Source of the DNA: Pontibacter anaerobius
GTDB lineage: Bacteria; Bacteroidota; Bacteroidia; Cytophagales; Hymenobacteraceae
Length of the DNA: 48,093 bases
Direction: 5' to 3'
Assembly: GCF_026241195.1 (NCBI RefSeq)
Contig: NZ_JAPFQO010000017.1
Coordinates: 1 to 48,093, forward strand
Positions 32,620 through 41,271 of this stretch are shown here, one piece after another. The position numbers were made by a program, and so were the translations under genes. The notes beneath the pieces were generated by a model that saw only the letters and a program-made list of their open reading frames with translations, did no database searches and was not told the DNA's origin. Each line of letters begins with the position of its first letter. Within the stretch, counting starts at the first letter, position 1.

Positions 32620-32950
32620 AATTCCCCTCCTCGGAGGGGCTAGGGGTGGGTTCATACTTTTGCTGATGACATCCAACCCCAACTATGGAACTTACACTTC
32701 AACATCAGTAATTACAGGCTCCCCGCCTTAGACAAGGAGGGGCTAGGGGTGGTTGGATAATCGCCTGCTGAAATTCCCCTCCTCGGAGGGGATAGGGGTG
32801 GGTTTACACCTTCGTAGGGACAGGTCGCGACCTGCCATTATGCAAATTGTACTTTAGCCGAAGCAGCAGCAGAATCCCCTACCTTGGACAACCGAGAACG
32901 CGAGTTCGAAGGTAGCGAGCGCAGCTATGAGGGGCAGAGATGGTTGGAAC
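32620..32950 (+). repeat. Cluster of short GC-rich palindromic repeats
   Basis: At least three related units: 32620-32653 (ATTCCCCTCCTCGGAGGGG, then TAGGGGTGGGTT), 32719-32760 (AAGGAGGGGCTAGGGGTGG, then TTGGATAAT) and 32771-32803 (ATTCCCCTCCTCGGAGGGG, then ATAGGGGTGGGTT). A degenerate unit lies at about 32877-32950. The same unit occurs at 6653-6717. They behave like REP-type intergenic elements. Confidence 0.65.
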
Positions 32951-32979
32951 CGATGCAGAAGAAGTTCACCGAAGTCCCC

Positions 32980-34020
32980 TCACTCAACCACCTTCTTACG
33001 CGCCTCCGCCTGCGCTATGATACTGGAAGCCAACAGCTGCAGCGCGTGGTAGATCATGATGGGCAACAATATGATTCCCACCATATTTCCTCCCGGGAAC
33101 AATACCTTCGACATTACAGTGCCGTGCACCAGCGACTTTTTGGACCCGCAGAAAATGGCTGTAATCTGGTTCTCGCGGGCAAAGCCCAGCAGTTTGGTGA
33201 TGCCGTAGATGATGCCGTACATCAGGAAAAACAGCCCGATCATAGCCACGCCAAGTATAAGTATATCTGTTACGCTGTAGCCGCTGAACATCTTGCGCGC
33301 AAATGATTCTGAGAAGGAAGTGAACACGATCATCAGAATAATGACCTGGTCGAACACGCGCAGGCGTCCTCTGTTGCGCTCAGCAAAAGCTCCCCAGTAG
33401 CGGTGCAAAAGTATGCCCAGCACCACCGGCAGCAGCACCTGCAGCACCAGTTTACCCATCACGCTTCCCATATCGAAGCCCTCGGTGCTGGTCGTCAGGA
33501 ACAGGCCCATCCAAAGCGGCGTGATAAAGATACCCATCAGGCTGGAGATGCTGGCATTGAAAATAGCCCCTGGGATGTTGCCTCCCGCTATCGACACCAT
33601 CACCACCGACGAGGAAACCGTAGAGGGCAGCGCCGCCAGGTAAAACACACCCAGCCAAAGTAGCTCCTGCGGCGTATCCTGAAACAATTTATGCAGCGGC
33701 AGAATAAGCAGCGGGAAAAGTATGAATGTGCTTAGCTGCACCACCACGTGCAGCTTCCAGTTGCTCAGGCCCACCTTCAGCTTCTCGGGGCTCAGGCGCA
33801 GGCCGTAGAAAAAGAAGATAACAGATACGCCATAGTTGGCCACATCGCCCAACGACACCGGCTCCCGGTCCACGCCCAGCTCTGGCAACAGGTAAGCCAG
33901 CACAATCATACTTAGCAGGGCCAGCAGAAACCAATCCAGGCCTACGCGTGCCGCCAGCGCTCCGGCCCAAGGTATCAGGCCGATGGGTTGCGATTTGCCG
34001 TTCTCTTCTTTTTTCATCAT
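32980..34020 (-). CDS. Bile acid:sodium symporter-like (SBF_like, YfeH type) transporter
   Basis: A 346-residue membrane protein with about ten helices, matching the SBF-like family (PF13593). FFFYGLRLSPEKL near 65, YLAALPSTVSSSVVMVSIAGGN near 125, and FCGSKKSLVHGTVMSKVLF near 295 are family signatures. The substrate is not known; members of the superfamily carry organic anions with Na+. ATG 34020 (MMKKEENG) was chosen; the upstream extension to 34140 runs through a terminator hairpin. Confidence 0.88.
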   Translation of the reverse strand: MMKKEENGKSQPIGLIPWAGALAARVGLDWFLLALLSMIVLAYLLPELGVDREPVSLGDVANYGVSVIFFFYGLRLSPEKLKVGLSNWKLHVVVQLSTFILFPLLILPLHKLFQDTPQELLWLGVFYLAALPSTVSSSVVMVSIAGGNIPGAIFNASISSLMGIFITPLWMGLFLTTSTEGFDMGSVMGKLVLQVLLPVVLGILLHRYWGAFAERNRGRLRVFDQVIILMIVFTSFSESFARKMFSGYSVTDILILGVAMIGLFFLMYGIIYGITKLLGFARENQITAIFCGSKKSLVHGTVMSKVLFPGGNMVGIILLPIMIYHALQLLASSIIAQAEARKKVVE

Positions 34021-34054
34021 CGCAAGTATACGCAATACTATACTTTTTAAAAGC

Positions 34055-34090
34055 AAACAGCCCCTGCAACTATGGCTACAGGGGCTGTTT
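34055..34090. terminator. Hairpin between the GT51 and SBF-like genes
   Basis: A perfect 12-bp stem, AAACAGCCCCTG (34055-34066) with CAGGGGCTGTTT (34079-34090), 15 bases after the GT51 stop codon. On the minus strand the right arm ends in a T-run extended by TTGCTTTT, so it can end the GT51 transcript. Confidence 0.75.
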
Positions 34091-34105
34091 TTATACTTTA
34101 GTAAT

Positions 34106-36100
34106 TTAAAAGTCCAGCATATCGATCGTTTCCAACTCAAACTGGCTGGTGTCTTCTTCCACCATCGAGGTATCCGGGGCGGTCACGATCAGATCCCGGG
34201 CGCGGCCGTAGAGGCGCACGTTCGGGTACAGGTTCTCGTACTCTTCCTGCGAGATCAAACCGCGGCGGCGCATAATGCCCCCGATCATGCGGTAGTAGCC
34301 AGACTTCCAGCTACGCAGGTTGCCGGCGCTGTCGAAGGACGAGCGGTAGCGTTTAGGGCTTGGGATGATGCTGGTCAGGAAGATGGCCTCCGCCAGGTTC
34401 AGTTCCGAAGGCTGTTTTCCAAAGTAGAAGCGGGAGGCATCCTTGGCGCCGTATACATCCGGCCCCCACTCAATAATGTTCAGGTATACTTCAAACAGGC
34501 GGTTCTTCGATACCAGGTCCAGGTTCTCGATCATCCACACAATAATGGCCTCCTCTACCTTTCGGGCAATCGTTTTCTGGCGCGTCAGGAACACGTTTTT
34601 CACCAACTGCATGGAGATGGTACTACCGCCACGTGCAAACTCGCCCTCCTTCAGGTTCTTGATGATGGCCTGCCGGAATGCCTCCTCATGAAAGCCGTTG
34701 TGGTTGTAGAAGCCGGCATCCTCGGCGGTAAGTATGGCATTGCGCAAGTATGGCGATATTTGGCTGATTGGGGCATAAAACGGGTTAGCCGGCCCTACAG
34801 TAAATGTCCGGATCGGCTTGCCATACTCAAACATGGTATGGGTAAACGAGCTGTTTATCTTCTCGATGTTGGTATTGCCCCATTGCACGATCTTAAAGTC
34901 CTCGGAGGCATCCAGGTCAGAGTCAAACACCACCTGCTCCAGGCTGTCCATGTTCACATGAAACTTCAGGTCGTACTGCAGCCAGCCCTCGGCCTGTATC
35001 CCCTCCAGGTTTTCGAAGAGGCCGGATGGCAGGGAGTTGAAGAAATCGTTGCCAGGTACCTGCTCTGTCTTTACCTTGAGGTCGATGATTTTAGAGGTCT
35101 CGTTCTGATAAGAGGCGTAGAGGTTGGCCTTGGCCTTGTTCACGCGCACCTCCGTCAGGCTGTCTATCACGTACAGGTTCGGCCCGAGCGTCACCACGTA
35201 GTCAACGGCACCTTCGGCAACGTGCACATCCTCTGCCGCAACCTTCGGATGGTTGAGGACAAGGTTATTCACCATGGCTTTGCCGCGCACGGTTAGCTTA
35301 TCGTTGCGGAACTTCTTATCCTCCAGGCTTACGTGCAGGGTATCAAAAGCAACTTTAGCATCCAGCTTCTGCTGCACATACGGCAACCGGATTCCCGCCG
35401 TGTCGGCGGTGTAAAGGCTGGCCGAGATATTGTAATCGCCGGGGTCTATGGTGCCTTTCACAAGCAGGTTGTTTACCAGCGAATCAGTACGCATGTACAC
35501 CTCCGACTCAATATCCCCGTCATCTATCAGCAGGTAGGGCATCCGTACATCAATGGTGCGGTTGGTGGAAGTATAGGAGGCGTTGAGATTCTTGAAGTCT
35601 ACCTGGTCCGGCACGTTATCAAAAGCGGTCTCGATAAGGCGGTTGAGCAGCTGGCCATAGTTGCGGCCGGTAGCGGTGGTATCTTTTGGCTGCGGCGCTT
35701 TCTCATCCTTTTTGAGAAGGAAGTCATAGTTCGTCTCATCGCCTTTCTTCACCGCTGTCAGGTAGCTGTCGTTCACCTCCAGTCGCCTGAACACGATGCG
35801 GCCCTTAAACAGCGATCGGAAACCAACGGTAGCATGCACGCTGTCGGTTGTAAACAGGGTGTCCTTTTTAAGCGGCACCAGCGATATATCGCTTAGCACC
35901 ACAGAGTTCCAGTCTACAAACTCTGCGTTTCCGATTTTAAAATCGACCGGGTACCTGGCCTCCACCTTGCCAATAACGCGCTCTATGGTATAGTTTAACA
36001 GGCGGCTCCTAAAGGCGAAGAGCAGCACAAAAAGAAGTACAAAGAAGGCCAGCACGCCGCCAACCCATATAAAGATTTTATTTTTCAAACGATGGTCCAA
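34106..36100 (-). CDS. AsmA-like/GT51 peptidoglycan glycosyltransferase fusion
   Basis: A 664-residue inner-membrane protein. One membrane helix (about 8-30) is followed by about 370 residues of beta-rich AsmA-like sequence. A GT51 transglycosylase domain (about 430-610) then has the catalytic Glu in AILTAEDAGFYNHNGF, plus GGSTISMQLVKNVFL, RKVEEAIIVWMIE and EVYLNIIEWGPDVYG. No transpeptidase domain is present, so it polymerises glycan strands from lipid II only. The AsmA part may span the periplasm and touch lipids; that is inference. Confidence 0.88.
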   Translation of the reverse strand: MDHRLKNKIFIWVGGVLAFFVLLFVLLFAFRSRLLNYTIERVIGKVEARYPVDFKIGNAEFVDWNSVVLSDISLVPLKKDTLFTTDSVHATVGFRSLFKGRIVFRRLEVNDSYLTAVKKGDETNYDFLLKKDEKAPQPKDTTATGRNYGQLLNRLIETAFDNVPDQVDFKNLNASYTSTNRTIDVRMPYLLIDDGDIESEVYMRTDSLVNNLLVKGTIDPGDYNISASLYTADTAGIRLPYVQQKLDAKVAFDTLHVSLEDKKFRNDKLTVRGKAMVNNLVLNHPKVAAEDVHVAEGAVDYVVTLGPNLYVIDSLTEVRVNKAKANLYASYQNETSKIIDLKVKTEQVPGNDFFNSLPSGLFENLEGIQAEGWLQYDLKFHVNMDSLEQVVFDSDLDASEDFKIVQWGNTNIEKINSSFTHTMFEYGKPIRTFTVGPANPFYAPISQISPYLRNAILTAEDAGFYNHNGFHEEAFRQAIIKNLKEGEFARGGSTISMQLVKNVFLTRQKTIARKVEEAIIVWMIENLDLVSKNRLFEVYLNIIEWGPDVYGAKDASRFYFGKQPSELNLAEAIFLTSIIPSPKRYRSSFDSAGNLRSWKSGYYRMIGGIMRRRGLISQEEYENLYPNVRLYGRARDLIVTAPDTSMVEEDTSQFELETIDMLDF

Positions 36101-36391
36101 AGTATAATCTAATGCGAATTAACTAATAAGATCTGTATCTAAAAAAGTAGTGCTTATTTATAGAGAGTTTATACTATATATCCATTCCTGAATTAGTATA
36201 TATTTCTATTTTCTCCAACTAGTACGGCTACGGCCCCGATAGGATATGCCAACCGCCCCCTCCGCTACAAGCATAATGCCAAAAACAATTGACACACAAC
36301 ACATTAACCATCCTAACCCTTAATAAGTTGCGCTTAATAATGCTGGAGGCGGTGCCCTTATAGCGGCTATGAAGTATAAACGGGCGCAGAG
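36101..36391. other. Intergenic region between divergent GT51 and purB genes
   Basis: AT-rich in its GT51-proximal half. It should contain the GT51 promoter, but I see no full consensus there. No gene or RNA is recognised; a short minus-strand frame at 36228-36437 overlaps the purB promoter and is not credible. Confidence 0.4.
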
Positions 36392-36423
36392 TTGGCTTCG
36401 TGTGGCAAAGCTGTGTATCTTTG
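36392..36423 (+). promoter_or_regulatory. Promoter of purB
   Basis: TTGG (36392-36395) and TATCTTTG (36416-36423) with a 20-base spacer fit the Bacteroidota TTTG / TAnnTTTG pattern. The start codon is 26 bases downstream. Confidence 0.65.
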
Positions 36424-36449
36424 AGCAGGAGAACCACATCCCCTTTACC

Positions 36450-37805
36450 ATGAACCTGACAACACTAACCGCTATCTCGCCGGTGGATGGTCGCTACCGC
36501 CGCCACACCAGCGAACTTGCCCCCTATTTTTCAGAGTTTGGCCTTATCCGCTACCGTGTGCTGGTGGAGGTAGAATACTTTATCGCGCTTTGCGAGCTGC
36601 CGCTGCCACAACTGCAGGAGGTTAACGCCTCCCTGTTCCCGGAATTGCGTGCCATTTACGAGAATTTTACGGAGCAGGACGCCCTGACCATCAAGGAAAC
36701 GGAGAAAACCACAAACCACGACGTAAAGGCGGTGGAATATTTTTTGAAGGAGAAATTTGATCAGCTGGGTCTGAGCGGGTACAAAGAGTTTATCCACTTC
36801 GGGCTTACCTCCCAGGACGTGAACAACACCGCCATTCCGTTCTCGCTGCGCGAGGCGCATGAGCGTGTGCTGCTGCCAACATACCAGGATATACTTCAAA
36901 CCCTGCAGGGGCTGGCGCAGCAATGGAAAAGTATACCAATGCTGGCGCACACCCACGGACAGCCGGCCTCTCCTACCCGCCTGGGCAAGGAGATCATGGT
37001 GTTTGCAGAGCGCCTGCAGCGACAGCTAGACCTGCTGCGCCAGGTGCCTTTCTCGGCTAAGTTTGGGGGCGCTACCGGTAACTTTAACGCGCATCACGTA
37101 GCTTACCCAAGTATAAACTGGCCGGAGTTCGGCAACCGTTTTGTGCAGGAAGGGCTTGGCCTAACCCGCAGCCAGTACACCACGCAGATAGAGCACTACG
37201 ACAACATGGCCGCCTATTTTGATGGCCTGAAGCGCCTGAACACCATCCTGTTGGATTTCTCCCGCGATGTGTGGCAGTACGTTTCCATGGGCTACTTTAA
37301 GCAGAAGATAAAGGCCGGTGAGGTAGGCTCCTCCGCCATGCCGCACAAGGTAAACCCAATCGATTTTGAGAACGCTGAGGGCAACCTGGGCATCGCGAAT
37401 GCCTTGCTGGAGCATTTATCGGCTAAACTGCCCATCTCCCGCTTGCAGCGCGACCTCACGGACTCTACCGTGCTTCGCAACGTGGGTGTGCCGCTGGCGC
37501 ACGCGCTAATCGCTTTAAAGTCTTTAGAGAAAGGTATTGGCAAGCTGGAGCTGAACGAGGCTGCCCTGCACGCTCACTTGGAGGACAACTGGGCCGTGGT
37601 GGCCGAGGGAATCCAGACGGTGTTGCGCCGCGAGGGCTATCCGCAGCCATACGAAGCCCTGAAAGAGCTGACCCGCAAAAATGAGAAGATGACCGAAGAG
37701 CGCATCCATACTTTTATCGATACACTACAGGTAAGCGACGAAGTGAAGGCGGAGCTGAAGCAGATTTCTCCGTTCAATTACACAGGCGTGGAGCAGCTGG
37801 TGTGA
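36450..37805 (+). CDS. purB: Adenylosuccinate lyase
   Basis: A 451-residue fumarase/aspartase-superfamily enzyme acting twice in purine synthesis (SAICAR and adenylosuccinate cleavage). ISPVDGRYRRHTSELAPYFSE at the N-terminus, MLAHTHGQPASPTRLGKE with the catalytic His, and the signature loop SSAMPHKVNPIDFENAEGN with the catalytic Ser near 290 are present. The sequence is of the long E. coli-like type. ATG 36450 (MNLTTLTAISP) is chosen because the upstream frame runs through the promoter. Confidence 0.96.
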   Translation: MNLTTLTAISPVDGRYRRHTSELAPYFSEFGLIRYRVLVEVEYFIALCELPLPQLQEVNASLFPELRAIYENFTEQDALTIKETEKTTNHDVKAVEYFLKEKFDQLGLSGYKEFIHFGLTSQDVNNTAIPFSLREAHERVLLPTYQDILQTLQGLAQQWKSIPMLAHTHGQPASPTRLGKEIMVFAERLQRQLDLLRQVPFSAKFGGATGNFNAHHVAYPSINWPEFGNRFVQEGLGLTRSQYTTQIEHYDNMAAYFDGLKRLNTILLDFSRDVWQYVSMGYFKQKIKAGEVGSSAMPHKVNPIDFENAEGNLGIANALLEHLSAKLPISRLQRDLTDSTVLRNVGVPLAHALIALKSLEKGIGKLELNEAALHAHLEDNWAVVAEGIQTVLRREGYPQPYEALKELTRKNEKMTEERIHTFIDTLQVSDEVKAELKQISPFNYTGVEQLV

Positions 37806-37828
37806 GTGTAGGGAAAGTATAAAAGTAT

Positions 37829-37868
37829 AAATCCCCGGCAGCTTTGGCTTCCGGGGATTTTCTTTTTA
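37829..37868 (+). terminator. Terminator after purB
   Basis: AAATCCCCGG (37829-37838) pairs with CCGGGGATTT (37851-37860), followed by TCTTTTT. Confidence 0.85.
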
Positions 37869-37974
37869 GCTGGATTTATACCCTCATCAACTTAAAGCTG
37901 CGTCATGAAGCCTTTTAAAATTTTGTACAAAGCCTGAACCCATCCTAGGAGGGGAATCTGCCTATACCGCTGCT

Positions 37975-38032
37975 CTTCCGGACCTAGAGGTCCGGAAGAA
38001 CTCTGCCGGGGATGTCCGCATCCCCTTTTTTT
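37975..38032 (+). repeat. Palindromic repeat A, copy 2, with terminator-like second hairpin
   Basis: CTTCCGGACCT (37975-37985) pairs perfectly with AGGTCCGGAAG (37988-37998). GGGGATG (38008-38014) pairs with CATCCCC (38019-38025), followed by seven T. The arrangement and the ACTCTGCCG linker match 32221-32281. Confidence 0.6.
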
Positions 38033-38071
38033 GGTTTATGCGGACAATGATGTCCGAAACAGCAGATCTTA

Positions 38072-38707
38072 CTATTCACACACGACGCTTCGACTCATCA
38101 TTTTTCCATTGGTCAGGTCTATCTTATTCCCGTTGCCATCATACAGTTTAGCACTAAACTCAGTAGTGGTTATTTTTTTCGAATTTTTATCCTTGGTGTT
38201 GCTTATATGCTCCACAATACGGAAGCTGCTCCCTGTCTGGTCACCGCTCCCAAAATCTGAGCTCCATACTTTCCCGTCTACGTCTGTGTACCGGATCAAA
38301 ACACCGTCTATAACACGCTCATCCGAAGTAGTTTCCAAGTTGCCAAAGGTATAGGAGCTTACTTTAAACATTTCCTCTACCTGTGAGCAGCTTTTTATAC
38401 AGGTCTCAGACCATTTGATAAAAGAAACCTCTAGCGATTTTCGCATATCTGCTCCCTTCAGGCGCATTGCCTGTCTGCTGACACAGCCTGTAGTTTTGGC
38501 TGGCCCGTAATAAGCGCCAGCTTCACTCACATAGCCATCCTTACCTTCCGGTAGGAACAGGGATTTGCCGTTCATGTCGGCCTCGAAATAAAGATCGGTG
38601 TTTAAAGCACTTTCTGTACCAGGTTCAGTATCCTCTTTATCGCAGCCACTGATACCAATTACACAAAGTAGTGCCAGCATGGTGGCGAAAAGCTTGTTTG
38701 TTTTCAT
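38072..38707 (-). CDS. Lipoprotein of unknown function
   Basis: A 211-residue lipoprotein with signal peptide ending ISGC (Cys about 22), followed by an acidic linker (DKEDTEPGTES). The mature domain is probably beta-rich and has four further Cys residues, two in CIKSCSQ, that could form disulfides. No family is recognised. It stands alone, with palindromic repeats on its 3' side and an AT-rich region on its 5' side. Confidence 0.75.
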   Translation of the reverse strand: MKTNKLFATMLALLCVIGISGCDKEDTEPGTESALNTDLYFEADMNGKSLFLPEGKDGYVSEAGAYYGPAKTTGCVSRQAMRLKGADMRKSLEVSFIKWSETCIKSCSQVEEMFKVSSYTFGNLETTSDERVIDGVLIRYTDVDGKVWSSDFGSGDQTGSSFRIVEHISNTKDKNSKKITTTEFSAKLYDGNGNKIDLTNGKMMSRSVVCE

Positions 38708-38932
38708 AAAAAATACATTAAGAGTTTGATTAATATATAAATATTACGATTTACTAATTAACGCCATAGTTTTAACTCTTATTGTATTTTTTCTATAGAT
38801 TTTAATCTTTTATTACTATCAAACAAACTACTCCTCTTAAAGAATGCAGCTAGTGAATTTTAATTACATACCTGAGTCTGAAAAGCTACTTCTGCTAGAC
38901 CAGTATGTTCCTTCTGCTGCAGGTGTTTTGAT

Positions 38933-39712
38933 TTACAGGTTTTGCTTTAGGTCGTGGATAAGGAAGTACTTCAGCGTAAAGCGTTCCTCTCTACCGGGTT
39001 CATACTTGGCCGAGCGTGGCTCCACCTCAAAATCGCTTTCATTAAAGGGTTTGTAGAAGTGAATGTTCTCTGAAGTATACGGCAACTGCTGGTACGTTAC
39101 GCCTGCCGCCGCCGCCAGTTCTGCCATACTATAATCGCGCTCGCCGAGCAGGGCTTTCGCCTGCTTGCCAGTAAAATCCTGCTGCAGCAGGTGTTGAGCG
39201 GCCGTATGCGCCACTTCGTAAGAGGAAATGTAAGGCAGCTTCAGATCCGGCAGGTAAGGCGTGTGGAGTCCCCAATTTAGGTTCTCGAAGAAGTTGCCGC
39301 AGCGCAGGTGCAGCAGGTGCTGTGGCAAACACTTATTCAACTCCTCCTCCAGCGCCACCAGGCCTGTGGGTTTGCCTGCTCTTCTGATAATGCTGTTGCT
39401 GATGTTGACGATATGCGTAACCGCTGTACCCTGCAGCAGACGCGCCAGCCGGCGAGCCGTGGCGGACACATCAGAAAAGACATCGTTTGGTACAGTTAGG
39501 AACAGGCTGCTGGCTTTCTGGAGCGCATGGTGCAGAAAAACATCATCGCTAAAATCACCTTCCAAAATTTCTGCTTTGCCTTCAAACCGGCTCAGGCGGC
39601 TCCGGCTGCGGCCCACCACTCCTACCTGCGCGCCTTGGGCTACTAGTTCCTGCGCCACCTTGCCGCCAATGTTGCCACCGGCGCCCAGCACCAGTATATA
39701 ATTACTTTCCAT
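38933..39712 (-). CDS. NmrA-like atypical short-chain dehydrogenase
   Basis: A 259-residue NAD(P)-binding protein. The N-terminal Rossmann motif is ILVLGAGGNIGGKVAQEL (GxGGxxG), followed by VGRSRSRL, which favours NADP, and an Asp after EILEGDFSD. The catalytic Tyr-x3-Lys of classical SDRs is not evident, which is normal for the NmrA group. Such proteins act as redox sensors or reductases. The substrate is unknown. Confidence 0.85.
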   Translation of the reverse strand: MESNYILVLGAGGNIGGKVAQELVAQGAQVGVVGRSRSRLSRFEGKAEILEGDFSDDVFLHHALQKASSLFLTVPNDVFSDVSATARRLARLLQGTAVTHIVNISNSIIRRAGKPTGLVALEEELNKCLPQHLLHLRCGNFFENLNWGLHTPYLPDLKLPYISSYEVAHTAAQHLLQQDFTGKQAKALLGERDYSMAELAAAAGVTYQQLPYTSENIHFYKPFNESDFEVEPRSAKYEPGREERFTLKYFLIHDLKQNL

Positions 39713-39823
39713 AGTTTTATGTTGTAGCTAATCGTGATTCTGTGGCAAAGTAACTTCTTCCTCTTTATACTTGATACAGTATCAGACATATGGCAATACT
39801 TAACTGATAGAAAGCAGCTAACG

Positions 39824-40345
39824 CTACCAGGGAAGGCCGTTCAGGTGAATGTGTTTGGGAAAGAAAAATCCCTGTTCCGGCGGCGAAAGTAGCATAACAT
39901 TGGAGTCGTAGCGTTGCTCACCCGTTGGCTGGTGGTAGTATAAAGCGTATTCATCAAGCTTGTACCAACCTAAGCGGCTGTAGAACAGCAATAAATCATC
40001 AGCGCAAAGCAACATCCCGAAAGTACAGTCAAGCTCACCAAAGATAAACATCTCCGCCTCACGCAGCACCTGACTGGCGAAACCTTTGCCACGGTAGCTT
40101 TTTGGCGTGATCACGTTATTAATGCCAGCCACTTTATACTCCTGCCCATCCATACTTACATCACGTAGCACCACATGGCAAACCGTGGCTATCTCGCCGT
40201 GCTCATACTTCGCCAGCACCCAATCCGGCAGCGCCCACTCACGCTCCTGCACAAAAGGCACATGGCCAAACTGCTCCTCCACTAAACGGCTAAGCGTACT
40301 TCTTACAAAAGGGTTTAGCTCACTATATTTCTCTTTTATGATCAT
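39824..40345 (-). CDS. GNAT family N-acetyltransferase
   Basis: A 173-residue GNAT-fold protein. NNVITPKSYRGKGFASQVLREAE contains the acetyl-CoA pyrophosphate loop (R-G-K-G-F-A), followed by LCADDLLLFYSRLGWYKL, the usual C-terminal strand and turn. The acceptor substrate is not known. ATG 40345 gives a full-length domain. Confidence 0.85.
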   Translation of the reverse strand: MIIKEKYSELNPFVRSTLSRLVEEQFGHVPFVQEREWALPDWVLAKYEHGEIATVCHVVLRDVSMDGQEYKVAGINNVITPKSYRGKGFASQVLREAEMFIFGELDCTFGMLLCADDLLLFYSRLGWYKLDEYALYYHQPTGEQRYDSNVMLLSPPEQGFFFPKHIHLNGLPW

Positions 40346-40430
40346 CAGCTAACTAACTATTATTAGGCTTTGAGCTGCACTGGAAAACGGAGGCTACTGA
40401 TTTTTACTTTCAATTTATCTGGCAAGCCAT

Positions 40431-40498
40431 ACATGGCCTGCGTAAACAGCTATCAATTTAATCTCTATTTATACTTAGTGATGTTCTAGGGAAGTATG
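40431..40498 (-). pseudogene. Relic matching the 3' part of the nearby GT4 gene
   Basis: Bases 40431-40500 align without gaps to 41301-41370, about 49 of 70 identical by eye, best in ATACTT-GTGATGTTCT. No coding frame survives. The rest of the 333-base gap between the GNAT and YceI genes holds nothing I recognise. Confidence 0.4.
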
Positions 40499-40678
40499 TT
40501 GATCTTATCTAAAGTAAAGTTAGACTAAGGCTGCAACTCCATCACGCAGCTCATCTCGCCGACATAACGCCCATCTACCAATCAAAATATCATAATCTTA
40601 GATAAATCAGCTGAACCGAGGTTAGGCATTGGCTGCAGTGCTCCCCTCCATAGTTGCAAGACCTCTAGAGGCAAACCG

Positions 40679-41212
40679 TTAATTTACCACACATATGATC
40701 TGCAGGTTTACCTTGCGCCCCACCATAAAACTGCCAAACTTATCGCCAATGTTAAAATCCTTACGGTTCAGGGTCAGTTGCCCATGCAGCACCATCCTGT
40801 CGCCATCCCCGGAAACTGTGAACGGAATCGTAACCTCCCGTGCCATGCCCCTGACCAGCAGCACGCCGGTAGCTACATACCCGCTCCCGCGGACTTCGAT
40901 ATTAGTTGAGGTAAACATGGCTCGTGGATACTTCTCCACATAAAAGAAATCCTCGCTACGCAAGTGATTATCGCGCTTTTCGATACCTGTGTCTACACTG
41001 GCCACGTCTATAGCAGCCTGCATGCGGGAAGCGGTTAGTTGCTGCGGGTTAAAGTATACCGTGCCTGTTATTCCAGTAAATCTGCCCTCAACGGTGTTAA
41101 CACCCATATTAGACACCTCAAACTTTATGATTGATTTTTGCGGGTCTATACTTTGCGGGAAGCCAGCCAGACACAGCAGGCAGAAAAATAAGGTAAACAG
41201 GTGTTGTTTCAT
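40679..41212 (-). CDS. YceI family periplasmic protein
   Basis: A 177-residue lipocalin-like protein with a signal peptide (LFTLFFCLLCLAGFPQS). The YceI pattern is clear: IIKFEVSNMGVNTVEGRFTG, the ASVDTGIEKRDNHLRSEDFF block, and FTVSGDGDRMVLHGQLTLNRKDFNIG at the end. Relatives bind isoprenoid or amide lipids in the periplasm. It is 59 bases downstream of the GT4 gene on the same strand and may be the last gene of that operon. ATG 41212 or 41215 are possible. Confidence 0.88.
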   Translation of the reverse strand: MKQHLFTLFFCLLCLAGFPQSIDPQKSIIKFEVSNMGVNTVEGRFTGITGTVYFNPQQLTASRMQAAIDVASVDTGIEKRDNHLRSEDFFYVEKYPRAMFTSTNIEVRGSGYVATGVLLVRGMAREVTIPFTVSGDGDRMVLHGQLTLNRKDFNIGDKFGSFMVGRKVNLQIICVVN

Positions 41213-41271
41213 CATCCGTAGAAAAACGTACACTATTTCTACGCAAAAACTTTAGGTCAGAAGGAGGCTGC

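Noticed and set aside
33983..35296. 437-codon plus-strand ORF opposite the GT51 gene
   Set aside because: Antisense of a protein with clear GT51 motifs; composition typical of complementary-strand translation.
38844..39056. 70-codon plus-strand ORF overlapping the NmrA-like gene end
   Set aside because: Mostly antisense to the NmrA-like protein, no domain and no promoter box.
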